Assembly (NCBI GenBank): GCA_050289385.1
Contig: JBNKFQ010000019.1
Coordinates: forward strand, 1-18,891
DNA from: JBNKFQ01 sp050289385
GTDB lineage: Bacteria; Pseudomonadota; Gammaproteobacteria; Pseudomonadales; Porticoccaceae
Reading direction: 5' to 3'
DNA length: 18,891 bases
Position 1 is the stretch's first letter, and each line of letters opens with the position of its first letter. Shown here one piece after another: positions 1 to 7,637 of the stretch. The notes under the pieces were generated by a model. That model did not search any database, was not told where the DNA came from, and worked only from the letters and a program-made list of their open reading frames with translations. Made by a program: the position numbers and the translations under genes.

Positions 1-428
1 AAGTCCGCGACGAATTGGCGCACGGAAAAATACTGTCAACGGTTGACGGGTTACCCCTTTACTCGCGCAACCCCCATGTCAGGAATTCCTTGCTCGAACG
101 TCTATACGTAAGGGGAAAGAAAGTGGGTACCAAAGCGTGTGATACCAAATGTCTGAGAATCTGGCAGCCTTTCATGGCGCCGGCAGATGCACAACCGGCC
201 GGGTTTTGGGAGATTTTGCAACGCAGCGACGGCACCAGGCAATGGGCCTATAAAGGTTTTGCGCAGTACATCAACATAAATGACAAGCCAGATAGCCGGG
301 CAACAGCAGATTATACATACGACTACGTGGTTGGCGACTACAGCCGTTACACTGTAGCTGAATTGAAAAGTGTGGTTTCTGATACAATTACACCCACAGG
401 TTTTTATTGGGAAGCCACTATTCCTTAG
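1..428 (+). CDS. Secreted-repeat (Lipoprotein_15 / COG4315-like) protein, 3' part
   Basis: The reading frame is open from the first complete codon at position 3 and runs to TAG at 426-428, so the gene begins upstream of the window; the TTG at 15 is an internal codon, not a convincing start. The visible 142 residues resemble the secreted-repeat family with Yx[FWY]xxD motifs: a GKILSTVDGLPLYSR stretch near the start, then a CDTKC pair followed by an IWQPF segment, then SDGTRQWAYKGFAQY, the family's best conserved part (DGTxQWAYKGxPLY), followed by an NDKPDS segment. The family is usually exported or lipid-anchored; its biochemical role is unknown. The N-terminal signal is outside the window, so export cannot be confirmed here. 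The C-terminal 45 residues (TYDYVVGDYSRY onward) do not match anything I recall. Family assignment rests on pattern recognition only. Confidence 0.7.
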   Translation, partial: VRDELAHGKILSTVDGLPLYSRNPHVRNSLLERLYVRGKKVGTKACDTKCLRIWQPFMAPADAQPAGFWEILQRSDGTRQWAYKGFAQYININDKPDSRATADYTYDYVVGDYSRYTVAELKSVVSDTITPTGFYWEATIP

Positions 429-465
429 GGCCCGTTAACAACTGATTTGATTATCTTTGCTGGAG

Positions 466-577
466 CGCGAATTCATACAATAAGGAAATTCTCAGGTTTT
501 AAAGAAAGTGGTTAAATTGATTTTGAATCAAACAACCACAATCAGCCCGGGAATTGCACTTATTGTATGAATTCGCG
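466..577. repeat. 112-bp nested inverted-repeat (MITE-like or hairpin) element
   Basis: A 19-nt sequence at 466-484 (CGCGAATTCATACAATAAG) recurs as its exact reverse complement at 559-577. Inside lie a second pair, GTGGTT at 508-513 with AACCAC at 534-539, and an apical pair, TTGATT at 517-522 with AATCAA at 526-531, separated by TTG. The three pairs share nearly the same centre (521.5-524), so the whole unit can fold into one long interrupted hairpin. It begins 37 nt after the stop of the upstream gene. I see no transposase gene and no clear target-site duplication. It could be a miniature inverted-repeat element, a REP-like palindrome, or a structured 3' end of the upstream transcript. Confidence 0.7.
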
Positions 578-840
578 ACTTGGTATTCCGGGTAGTCCGG
601 TCGTCCTGTTTCGTCGCCCCATAATCTGAAGAAAATCAGATACTCTGCCATTCCGGCTTTAGAGCGCACTATAGATAGTCTGTTTACAAGCGCGCTTTAA
701 CCGTCTGCGGGCAGCGAATTGCAGCTGGTATAAATGTTCAAATAATAATTAAGATCATTCTATGCTTTTTCGACTGGTTTCAATTATATTGAGTTATCAA
801 GCATATTGACACGGTAGTTTTCTGACGCAAGTCATGATGT

Positions 841-870
841 TTGACAGATGCCTACACCCATTCAAATATT
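841..870 (+). promoter_or_regulatory. Possible sigma-70-type promoter for the dipeptidase remnant
   Basis: A perfect TTGACA at 841-846 is followed after 18 nt by AATATT at 865-870 (4 of 6 match to TATAAT). A better -10-like TATACT lies at 876-881 but is 29 nt from this -35 box and has no good -35 of its own. The site is 52 nt upstream of the ATG at 922. Weak evidence; no experimental support. Confidence 0.25.
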
Positions 871-921
871 CGTCTTATACTACGTCGTTAGCCAATCCAA
901 CCAGTTTTCGGAGAAAGACAT

Positions 922-2080
922 ATGAGCAAAAAAACAACTGGACTTTCACGGCGCAAGCTGTTGCGTCAAGGCGTTGGGTTGGCTGTAGCAACTGCAGGCG
1001 CTCCCCTGATTAAATTCGGCAGTTGCAGCAAGCGACAAAAAATATTCCGCTCGCGCGATTGATTTGGTAAAGAGTACACAAGTGATTGATATGTTATCGC
1101 CGTTGCGTCCGATGGATGTGGTTATATTTCCACCTTCTCCAATTGCAAACACATTTACTCTTTCAGAAGCTCAAATAAAATAATTAAGGAGTGGCGGTGT
1201 AAATGTTTTTTGCCCGGCAGATAGCGCAGCGTCGCGCGAAGACGGTTTTAAGTATATGGCAAACTGGAATTCGCTAATTATTCAATACCATGAACATTTT
1301 ATTCGTGTGGATTCTATCGCTGATATGGATGCGGTAAGAAAGACGGGCAAAATGGGTGTTATTATCGGCATGCAAAATTCTGTCCAGTTCGATACCGTTG
1401 ACGATGTCAATATTTTTTATAATCTGGGTCAGCGTGTTTCGCAGCTCACTTACAATAGCCGTAATTATATCGGTACCGGGTCTATGGACCGTTCCGATGG
1501 AGGTTTAAGCGATTTTGGTGTATCTGTCGTCGAACGGATGAACCAGTTGGGTATGGCGGTAGATGTTGCCCATTGCGGTGATCAAACGACACTGGACGCC
1601 TTTGAAGCATCCAGCAAACCGGTGCTTGTTACTCATTCCAACAGCCGCAAATTGTCCAATGGCCATCGGCGCACCAAAACCGATGAAGCGTTGATAAAAA
1701 TGGCCGAAAAAGGTGGTGTTATCGGTTTGACCGGTGTGCGCTCGTTTGTGCGTGACAGAGAGCCAACCAACCTGGAACATTTTCTGGATCATTTCGACTA
1801 TATTGGAAAATTGATTGGCCTTGAATTTTTGGGCATCGGTTCCGACATGGATCCTGATGGTTACGATGACATGTCTTCAAAAAATATGAAAATGTTCCGC
1901 GAGATTGCCGATCCCAAATATCGCTTTCGAGACAAGATAGACACCGACGGCTTCAGTCACCCCGAACGAATATACGATCTGGTCGATGGCCTGATTCGCT
2001 GTGGTTATAGCGATGAAAATATATCGTTGATATTGGGGGGTAATTTCAAACGAGCGCTGGGAGAGATTTTTATCGCTTGA
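922..2080 (+). pseudogene. Tat-exported membrane dipeptidase-like protein (peptidase M19), inactivated
   Basis: The start ATG at 922 follows a GGAGAAAG ribosome site (910-917) and opens a Tat-type leader (MSKKTTGLSRRKLLRQG, then a hydrophobic stretch and a Cys). This frame ends at TGA 1060-1062. The M19-like sequence continues one frame over: SDKKYSARAIDLVKSTQVID from 1031. Removing one A near 1030 joins the two frames. The second frame then meets TAA at 1181-1183, between SEAQIK and LRSGGVNVF, and stays open to TGA 2078-2080. Conserved family parts follow: GQRVSQLTYNSRNYIGTGS, SDFGVSVVERMNQLGMAVDV, the two likely metal-site histidines in AHCGD and THSNSR, and GIGSDMDPDGYDD. The classical N-terminal HxD appears as VIDML, as I recall for this Tat-linked subfamily. 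An internal ATG at 1256 gives 274 residues but lacks the N-terminal third and has no evident ribosome site. Two independent lesions make it a probable pseudogene; sequencing error is possible for either alone. Confidence 0.8.
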
Positions 2081-2113
2081 GAACCGGTTTTTGCTCTGTG
2101 TTTATGTTTTTTG

Positions 2114-2262
2114 GCCGCATGTCTGTAGCCGCATGTCGCACGCCAAAGACTCGTGCCATTGCTTCGCTCGGTAAAGCGAGCCAGGCTCCGGGTGGTTCTG
2201 CCTGCTAATATTCGAGCGTTGTTTTTGTTGTAGCGTGCGACGTGCGACTACAGACGTGCGAC
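2114..2262 (+). repeat. Heptamer-arm intergenic element, copy 1 (GTGCGAC-type arms)
   Basis: Left arm 2114-2145 and right arm 2231-2262 are inverted complements at 27 of 32 positions, and all five differences are transitions. The arms are built on a GTGCGAC/GTCGCAC heptamer rather than the GTTGGAA or GTTCGAC of the other copies. The 85-nt loop begins with the conserved core, GCCATTGCTTCGCTCGG at 2155-2171, which here forms a small inner hairpin (GCTCG 2166-2170 with CGAGC 2177-2181). It lies 33 nt after the dipeptidase remnant's stop and about 430 nt before nuoA, so it is the only copy outside the operon. I do not recognise a named repeat family. Confidence 0.8.
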
Positions 2263-2412
2263 TTTTACATTAATTCTCCCCACGCCGATACTGACCCCCA
2301 ATCCCACCACCAGCGACAACAACTAAAATTCACAGTCACTTCAGGTGTTGCGTTTGCATCACAATATCGTTAAAGTCATTCAAAATTAAAACTAATTTCA
2401 CCATGCCGTCGT

Positions 2413-2441
2413 ACTTGCCTTATTGGCAGTAACAGGCAAGT
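2413..2441. promoter_or_regulatory. Inverted repeat, possible hairpin in the nuo leader
   Basis: ACTTGCCT at 2413-2420 is exactly complementary to AGGCAAGT at 2434-2441, separated by 13 nt. It could be an RNA hairpin if transcription starts upstream, or a spaced protein site. No T-run follows, so it is not a typical intrinsic terminator. Confidence 0.35.
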
Positions 2442-2519
2442 GGCTTCCAAAGCAGCAGAGCAATAAGTAAAACGGATATTCTTATGTTCGGATTGTGGAA
2501 GCACGTTGTTCACACGCTT

Positions 2520-2540
2520 CAGTTTGTCTGTGACAAACTG
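2520..2540. promoter_or_regulatory. 21-bp palindrome upstream of nuoA, candidate operator
   Basis: CAGTTTGTC at 2520-2528 and GACAAACTG at 2532-2540 form a perfect 9-bp dyad around TGT. It lies 149 nt before the nuoA start. The compact symmetry is what a dimeric regulator site looks like, but I cannot name the regulator. As RNA it would give a 9-bp stem with a three-base loop, without a following T-run. Confidence 0.45.
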
Positions 2541-2689
2541 GCATGCTTCTTGTTTGTTCTGAATTTTCATTCCCAAGTTATTGTTACACAACCTTTTTCC
2601 AGTGTATTTGGCACTCTGCCTTTTGGTGCATTTCCGGTAAATGCAAGACCAACTCGAACAAAAGCCATCAACCGGACAGGGAGCATGTT

Positions 2690-3124
2690 ATGACCGGGCC
2701 GGCCACTGGGCAATTATGGCCTTTGGTGATCTATTTTTGTGCTGTCATTGCGCTTGTACTCACCATGTTGGGCTTGTCCTGGGTACTGGGGCAGCGTCGC
2801 GCCAACAAGGCCACCAACGAGCCATTTGAATCCGGTGTGGTATCGGTGGGGAGCTCCCAGATACGTATATCCGTTGAGTTCTACCTGATCGCCATATTCT
2901 TTGTGATCTTTGATCTGGAAACCGTTTTTATTTTCGCCTGGGCCATCGCCTTTTTTGAATTGGGTTGGCCAGGATATTTCGCAATGCTGGTGTTCGTTGT
3001 CATTCTGGTGGTGGCGCTGGTGTACGAGTGGCGCTCTGGTGCTCTGGAGTGGGGTGTAAAAACCCGCGTGGGCTTGGAGACCGACTCCTCCTCGCCATCC
3101 GTAAATCAACAGGAGTGCGCTTGA
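2690..3124 (+). CDS. nuoA: NADH-quinone oxidoreductase subunit A
   Basis: Small membrane subunit of complex I, sitting near the quinone cavity at the junction of the peripheral and membrane arms. The product is 144 residues, normal for NuoA, with three hydrophobic segments (about 9-33, 64-88 and 96-113). Family signatures are visible: NEPFESGV at 43-50, the acidic pair in FDLETVFIFAW at 74-84 (D75 and E77), and YEWRSGALEW at 112-121. The ATG at 2690 is chosen because AGGGAG at 2678-2683 is well placed and the protein then begins at the usual distance from the first membrane helix. The stop TGA overlaps the nuoB ATG by one base (TGATG), suggesting translational coupling. First gene of the operon. 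Confidence 0.95.
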   Translation: MTGPATGQLWPLVIYFCAVIALVLTMLGLSWVLGQRRANKATNEPFESGVVSVGSSQIRISVEFYLIAIFFVIFDLETVFIFAWAIAFFELGWPGYFAMLVFVVILVVALVYEWRSGALEWGVKTRVGLETDSSSPSVNQQECA

Positions 3125-3789
3125 TGGAGTGGAACCTGACTCGACCCGAAGACGTAATAGCCAGGTCGCGCGGCGGCTCGTCTGCCGCGGACAAGTTGCC
3201 CGATCATATGGTGGAAGAGCAGGTTCGCCGCAATGTATTTTTTGCCAAACTTGAAGACTTGCTGGCCTGGGGCAGGGCACATTCTCTGTGGCCATTTAAT
3301 TTTGGCTTGTCCTGTTGCTATGTCGAAATGGCGACCTCTTTTACCAGTCGCCACGATATTGCCCGCTTTGGTTCCGAAGTGATTCGCGCTACGCCGCGCC
3401 AGGCCGATCTGATGGTTATTTCGGGCACTGTTTTTCGCAAAATGGCTCCCGTGGTGCAGCGTCTTTACGACCAGTTGCTGGAACCGCGCTGGATTATTTC
3501 CATGGGGTCGTGCGCCAATTCCGGTGGTATGTACGACATTTACAGTGTGGTGCAGGGGGTGGATAAATTTATTCCCGTCGATGTGTACGTACCCGGTTGC
3601 CCGCCACGGCCAGAGGCACTGATGCAGGGCTTGATGATGTTGCAAGACGCAATCGAAAAAGAGCGGCGTCCACTAAGCTGGGTAGTTGGCGACCAGGGTA
3701 TTGTTAAGCCACAGATGCCAAGCCAACGGGATTTATTGCAGGAAGACCGCAACCGGGCCACCACGTTGCGGCCGCCAACGGAGGTTTGA
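3124..3789 (+). CDS. nuoB: NADH-quinone oxidoreductase subunit B
   Basis: Peripheral-arm subunit that holds the [4Fe-4S] cluster N2, the last electron carrier before ubiquinone. The 221-residue product has the four expected ligands: the tandem cysteines C64-C65 in GLSCCYVEMA, C130 in SMGSCANSGG and C159 in VPGCPPRPEAL. The start ATG at 3124 follows AGGAG at 3111-3115 and overlaps the nuoA stop. An upstream in-frame extension from 2965 is open but lies inside nuoA and has no NuoB-like sequence. The C-terminal 30 residues are hydrophilic and variable, as in other gammaproteobacterial NuoB. A repeat element starts 4 nt after the stop. Confidence 0.96.
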   Translation: MEWNLTRPEDVIARSRGGSSAADKLPDHMVEEQVRRNVFFAKLEDLLAWGRAHSLWPFNFGLSCCYVEMATSFTSRHDIARFGSEVIRATPRQADLMVISGTVFRKMAPVVQRLYDQLLEPRWIISMGSCANSGGMYDIYSVVQGVDKFIPVDVYVPGCPPRPEALMQGLMMLQDAIEKERRPLSWVVGDQGIVKPQMPSQRDLLQEDRNRATTLRPPTEV

Positions 3790-3793
3790 CAGG

Positions 3794-3940
3794 ACGTTCG
3801 ATGTTCGATGTTCGACGAATGAGATTCGGACCATCGCTGCGCTCGGTCGCGATGATGTTCGGGGGAACGGGTTTTGCGCCGCAGGCAAACGGGGCGTAGC
3901 CCCGGCAAGCCGGTAAGCTTGCTCATCGAACATCTAACGC
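3794..3940 (+). repeat. Heptamer-arm intergenic element, copy 2 (GTTCGAT-type arms)
   Basis: It fills most of the 210-nt gap between nuoB and nuoCD. The left arm (3794-3810, two GTTCGAT heptamers, continuing as GTTCGAC) is complementary to the right arm (3924-3940) at 15 of 17 positions. The core ACCATCGCTGCGCTCGG (3830-3846) is the most diverged of the five. The loop also holds GC-rich small hairpins: GGGGC/GCCCC around 3891-3903 and GCAAGC 3905-3910 with GCTTGC 3917-3922. This is the shortest-armed, most divergent copy. The 59 nt that follow it before nuoCD are AT-rich, with no clear promoter. Confidence 0.75.
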
Positions 3941-3999
3941 AAAACAGAGTAAACACAAGAAAATATTATTCATAAATACACTGCAAGGTCTTTAGAGAA

Positions 4000-5751
4000 A
4001 TGCAGACCGTTGAACAAACAAGCAACGCGACCATTGTGGACGAACTGTTCGAACGCTTTGGCGCCGATGCGTTTGTTATTCAGCCCTGCCGGGACAATAT
4101 CCCCACTCTTTGGGTCGGCCGCAACGACCTGCAAAAAGTACTGACGGCACTCAAGCCTGATTACCCCATGTTGTATGACCTGTTCGGCATTGACGAGCGG
4201 GTGCGCACCCATCGGGAAGGGCAGCCGCCAGCCGATTTTACCGTGGTGTATCACTTGCTCTCTTTTTCTCGCAATGCCGATATTCGCCTTAAGGTCGCTC
4301 TGCAGGATTCAGACAATCAACTGCCCAGTATTATCGGTTTATGGCCTGCTGCTAACTGGTACGAACGCGAAGTCTGGGACATGTTTGGCATTGTTTTTAA
4401 CGGCCATCCCAACCTGTGCCGTATTTTACTGCCGCCGACCTGGGAGGGACACGCCCTGCGCAAGGACCATCCCGCGCGTGCAACTGAGATGGAGCCGTTC
4501 AGTCTGGATGAGGCCAAACAGGAGCGAGAGCAGGAAGCGCTGCGTTTTCGGCCGGAAGAATGGGGCATGGAGCGCGCCAGTGACGATACCGAATTTATGT
4601 TTCTCAACCTGGGGCCCAATCACCCCAGCGTACACGGTGTGTTTCGTATTGCCTTGCAACTGGACGGTGAGGTGGTGGTCGATGCAGTGCCGGATATTGG
4701 CTATCACCACCGCGGCGCCGAAAAAATGGCTGAGCGACAATCCTGGCCCAGCTATATGCCCTACACAGACCGCATCGATTACCTGGGCGGGGTAATGAAT
4801 AATTTTGCCTATTGCCTGTCCATGGAAAAACTGGCGGGTATTGTAGTGCCAGATCGAGCCAAAGTTATTCGCATTATGTTGGCGGAGTTGTTCAGAATCT
4901 CCAGCCACCTGGTGTTTTACGGCACCTTTGCCCAGGACGTGGGGCAGATGTCACCGGTATTTTATATGTTTGCCGACCGGGAACGTCTGTTTGGCATTAT
5001 CGAAGCCATTACCGGTGGGCGTATGCACCCTGCCTGGTTTCGTATCGGTGGGGTAGCGGATGATTTGCCCAATGGCTGGGACAAAATGATACGTGACTTT
5101 ATTGATGCCATGCCAGCCCGCCTCGATCACTACGAAAAAATGGCAATGCAAAACAGCATACTCAAACGCCGCACTGTGGATATTGGTCGCTACACCCAAC
5201 AAGAGGCGATTGAATGGGGTGTGACTGGCCCCGGTTTGCGTGCTACCGGTGTCAACTGGGATTTGCGCAAGGCCCGCCCCTATGGTGGTTACGACCAGTT
5301 TGATTTCGACGTGCCCACTGCCACCAATGGAGATTGTTACGACCGCTGCGTGGTAAGAGTGGAGGAAATTCGCCAGAGCCTGAGAATTATTCGCCAGTGT
5401 CTGGACAATATGCCCGAGGGCCCTTACAAAAGCGATCATAAATTGACATCGCCACCGCCCAAAGAGCGGACCTTGCAAGATATTGAAACGCTGATTCACC
5501 ACTTCCTCAATGTCAGCTGGGGTCCGGTTATACCCGCCGGGGAAGCAACCGTGCCAATCGAAGCGACCAAGGGTATTAACGGCTATCACGTGATCAGTGA
5601 TGGTGGCACGACGTCTTACCGAACACGCATTCGGACGCCGTCTTTTCCCCATTTGCAAATGATTCCATTGATCAGTCGGGGATTGATGATTCCTGACTTG
5701 ATTGCGATTTTGGCGAGCATAGATTTTGTAATGGCGGATGTTGATAGATAA
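4000..5751 (+). CDS. nuoCD: NADH-quinone oxidoreductase fused subunit C/D
   Basis: Single 583-residue polypeptide joining NuoC and NuoD, as in Escherichia (about 600 residues). Residues 1-190 are the NuoC part, with its signature EREVWDMFGI at 122-131 and the GHPNLCRILLPPTWEGHALR segment after it. Residues 200-583 are the NuoD (49-kDa) part, starting at LNLGPNHPSVHG. The two residues that bind the ubiquinone headgroup in Thermus Nqo4, His38 and Tyr87, correspond to H212 and Y261, with the same 49-residue spacing. NuoD has lost the hydrogenase metal-site cysteines, as is normal for complex I. The ribosome site (AGAGAA just before the ATG) is weak. A 42-nt spacer without notable features precedes nuoE. 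Confidence 0.96.
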   Translation: MQTVEQTSNATIVDELFERFGADAFVIQPCRDNIPTLWVGRNDLQKVLTALKPDYPMLYDLFGIDERVRTHREGQPPADFTVVYHLLSFSRNADIRLKVALQDSDNQLPSIIGLWPAANWYEREVWDMFGIVFNGHPNLCRILLPPTWEGHALRKDHPARATEMEPFSLDEAKQEREQEALRFRPEEWGMERASDDTEFMFLNLGPNHPSVHGVFRIALQLDGEVVVDAVPDIGYHHRGAEKMAERQSWPSYMPYTDRIDYLGGVMNNFAYCLSMEKLAGIVVPDRAKVIRIMLAELFRISSHLVFYGTFAQDVGQMSPVFYMFADRERLFGIIEAITGGRMHPAWFRIGGVADDLPNGWDKMIRDFIDAMPARLDHYEKMAMQNSILKRRTVDIGRYTQQEAIEWGVTGPGLRATGVNWDLRKARPYGGYDQFDFDVPTATNGDCYDRCVVRVEEIRQSLRIIRQCLDNMPEGPYKSDHKLTSPPPKERTLQDIETLIHHFLNVSWGPVIPAGEATVPIEATKGINGYHVISDGGTTSYRTRIRTPSFPHLQMIPLISRGLMIPDLIAILASIDFVMADVDR

Positions 5752-5793
5752 AAAGTAGACAGTACACAAAGAGCCGGAAACTGAGAACCGTAA

Positions 5794-6342
5794 ATGAGTG
5801 ATTTGATTTCAGCATTAAGCGAGCAAGAACTCGCAGCGATCGATAAAGAAATTTCACACGCGCCGTATAAATCGGCGGTGGCTATTGATGCCTTGAAGAT
5901 AGTGCAGAAATTTCGCGGTTGGGTATCGGATGACAGCCTTTATGCCATTGCCCGTCATCTGGAAATGTCGGCAGAAGAACTTGAAGGTATTGCCACCTTT
6001 TACAATTTGATTTTTCGCAAACCGGTGGGCGAAAAAGTGGTATTGCTGTGTAACAGTGTCAGTTGCTGGATAAAGGGCTGTAACAATTTGCAACAACACA
6101 TTACCGACACGCTTGGTACGGCACCCGGCGAAACCACTGGCGACAATAAATACACGTTTATTCCAGTGCCATGTCTGGGGGCTTGTGATAAAGCGCCGGT
6201 AATGATGGTTGGCGACGAGCTTTATCACGATGTAACCAACGAAAAAATTGATGAGGTTTTATCGGGGGCGAGTTCGAGTGTAAGTGGTGTTTCCAGCTCC
6301 GTCGAAACAGGCGACTCATACAGGGGTGAGGCTGAGATATGA
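5794..6342 (+). CDS. nuoE: NADH-quinone oxidoreductase subunit E
   Basis: Thioredoxin-fold subunit of the NADH-oxidising module, carrying the [2Fe-2S] cluster N1a. Ligands are visible as C86 and C91 in CNSVSCWIKGC, and C127 and C131 in PVPCLGACDKAPV. An N-terminal helical domain (about 1-75) packs against NuoF in known structures. The protein has 182 residues, longer than the 166 of Escherichia, because of a serine- and glycine-rich tail from about 158 (GASSSVSGVSSSVETGDS) that looks disordered and has no obvious role. The ribosome site is weak. The end overlaps the nuoF start by four bases (ATGA), so E and F are probably translated together. Confidence 0.95.
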   Translation: MSDLISALSEQELAAIDKEISHAPYKSAVAIDALKIVQKFRGWVSDDSLYAIARHLEMSAEELEGIATFYNLIFRKPVGEKVVLLCNSVSCWIKGCNNLQQHITDTLGTAPGETTGDNKYTFIPVPCLGACDKAPVMMVGDELYHDVTNEKIDEVLSGASSSVSGVSSSVETGDSYRGEAEI

Positions 6343-7631
6343 CAGACAGGCCGCTGACAAAAAATATTGGCTCTGATGGCGTACCCGTCAATTTGGAGAA
6401 TTATAAAAAAAATGGTGGTTTTCAGGGGTTGCGCAAGGCACTTGGCGGTATGTCTCCGGCGGATTGTTTGCAGGTGGTTAAAGATTCCAATTTACGCGGT
6501 CGCGGAGGCGCAGGCTTTCCTACTGGCATGAAGTGGAGCTTTGTGCCAATGGATCCCCCAGAGAACAAGACGAATGGTGGCCACAAATATCTGATTGCCA
6601 ACGCCGATGAAATGGAGCCAGGCACATTTAAAGATCGGTTGTTGATGGAGTACGACCCCTGTTCGCTGATCGAAGGAATGATTGTTGCCGCCTATACCAT
6701 TCAGGCTGATGTTGCCTATATTTTTCTGCGTTCCGAATATGTGGTTGCCGCCAAACGTATTCAGGAAGCCATTGATGCCTGTTATGCAAAGGATTACCTC
6801 GGCAAAAATATACTGGGCAGTGGATTCAGTCTTGATATGTACCTGCACAGCAGCGCTGGTCGCTATATTTGTGGCGAAGAAACTGCGCTGATCAATTCTC
6901 TGGAAGGCAAAAGGGCCAATCCTCGTGCCAAACCACCTTTTCCCCAAATCAGTGGCTTGTGGGGGCGGCCAACTATCGTCAACAACGTCGAAACCCTGTG
7001 CAATGTACATCATATTATTGAACATGGTGCAGACTGGTTTAAGTCTCTTGGGCGGGGTGAAGACAGTGGTACCAAATTGTTTGGCGTCAGCGGCCGCGTT
7101 AAAAATCCGGGTTGCTGGGAGCTGCCGATGGGTACGCCTGTCAGGGAAATTATCGAGGTACACGCCGGTGGTATGGAAGATGGTTACCAGTTGCGGGGCT
7201 TTTTGCCTGGTGGCGCATCCACCGATTTTCTGACCGAAGAACATCTCGATTTGCCGATGGATTACAACGTTATTGGCACAGCGGGCAGCCGCATGGGTAC
7301 GGGCACCATGATTATTCTGGACGATAAAACTTGCCCGGTGGCGATGGTTAAGAATCTGGTGGAATTTTTCGCGCAGGAATCATGCGGATTTTGTACGCCG
7401 TGTCGCGATGGTTTGCCCTGGTCGGCTCAAGTTCTGGACGATGTTGAGTCTGGGCGCGGCAGGCCGGAGGACCTCGATACTCTGCAAAAACAAGTGCGTT
7501 TTATTGGCGCTATTGGTAATACGCATTGTGCGCTCGCGCCCGGTGCGATGGAGCCCTTGCAAAGTGCGCTCAAATATTTTGGCGAGGATTTTGAACGGCA
7601 CGTGAAGGAGGGCAAATGTTCGTATTGTTGA
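6339..7631 (+). CDS. nuoF: NADH-quinone oxidoreductase subunit F (NADH- and FMN-binding)
   Basis: Catalytic entry subunit: it oxidises NADH through FMN and passes electrons to [4Fe-4S] cluster N3. The 430-residue product shows the glycine-rich loop RGRGGAGFPTGMKW at 53-66, the flavin-site ANADEMEPGTFKDR at 87-100, and SAGRYICGEETALINSLEG at 172-190. N3 ligands are C349, C352 and C355 in SCGFCTPCR and C397 in GNTHCALAPGA. Length and motifs match the family. A short C-terminal KCSYC ends the chain. The ATG overlaps nuoE by four bases. A repeat element begins 6 nt after the stop and separates it from nuoG. Confidence 0.97.
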   Translation: MTDRPLTKNIGSDGVPVNLENYKKNGGFQGLRKALGGMSPADCLQVVKDSNLRGRGGAGFPTGMKWSFVPMDPPENKTNGGHKYLIANADEMEPGTFKDRLLMEYDPCSLIEGMIVAAYTIQADVAYIFLRSEYVVAAKRIQEAIDACYAKDYLGKNILGSGFSLDMYLHSSAGRYICGEETALINSLEGKRANPRAKPPFPQISGLWGRPTIVNNVETLCNVHHIIEHGADWFKSLGRGEDSGTKLFGVSGRVKNPGCWELPMGTPVREIIEVHAGGMEDGYQLRGFLPGGASTDFLTEEHLDLPMDYNVIGTAGSRMGTGTMIILDDKTCPVAMVKNLVEFFAQESCGFCTPCRDGLPWSAQVLDDVESGRGRPEDLDTLQKQVRFIGAIGNTHCALAPGAMEPLQSALKYFGEDFERHVKEGKCSYC

Positions 7632-7637
7632 TGAAAA

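Larger units (their letters stand above)
429..921. other. Non-coding stretch between partial gene and dipeptidase remnant
   Basis: I see no convincing gene in this 493-bp AT-rich stretch. It holds the 112-bp nested inverted-repeat element at 466-577, a short inverted repeat ATCTGA/TCAGAT around 625-642, and a perfect 10-bp palindrome AAGCGCGCTT at 688-697. Two TTGACA hexamers occur at 806-811 and 841-846, upstream of the broken dipeptidase gene. Confidence 0.6.
2263..2689. other. Non-coding upstream region of nuoA
   Basis: This 427-bp stretch holds no gene I can support. It should contain the main nuo promoter, but I find no convincing -35/-10 pair. Two perfect inverted repeats stand out, at 2413-2441 and 2520-2540. 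An open frame runs upstream of nuoA in phase from 2543, but its residues do not look like NuoA, and a good ribosome site sits just before 2690. Confidence 0.55.

Noticed and set aside
2554..2582. TTGTTC with GTTATT as the nuoA promoter
   Set aside because: Only three matches in each hexamer; no better than chance in this AT-rich region.
2376..2591. 71-codon minus-strand frame in the nuo leader
   Set aside because: No recognisable motif or convincing ribosome site, and it spans both palindromes of the leader region.
2543..2689. N-terminal extension of NuoA
   Set aside because: The extra residues resemble no NuoA leader, and the AGGGAG site before ATG 2690 gives the expected 144-residue protein.
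4951..5769. 272-codon minus-strand frame opposite nuoCD
   Set aside because: It lies entirely antisense to well-conserved NuoD sequence, has no recognisable domain and no ribosome site; it is a shadow of the real gene.
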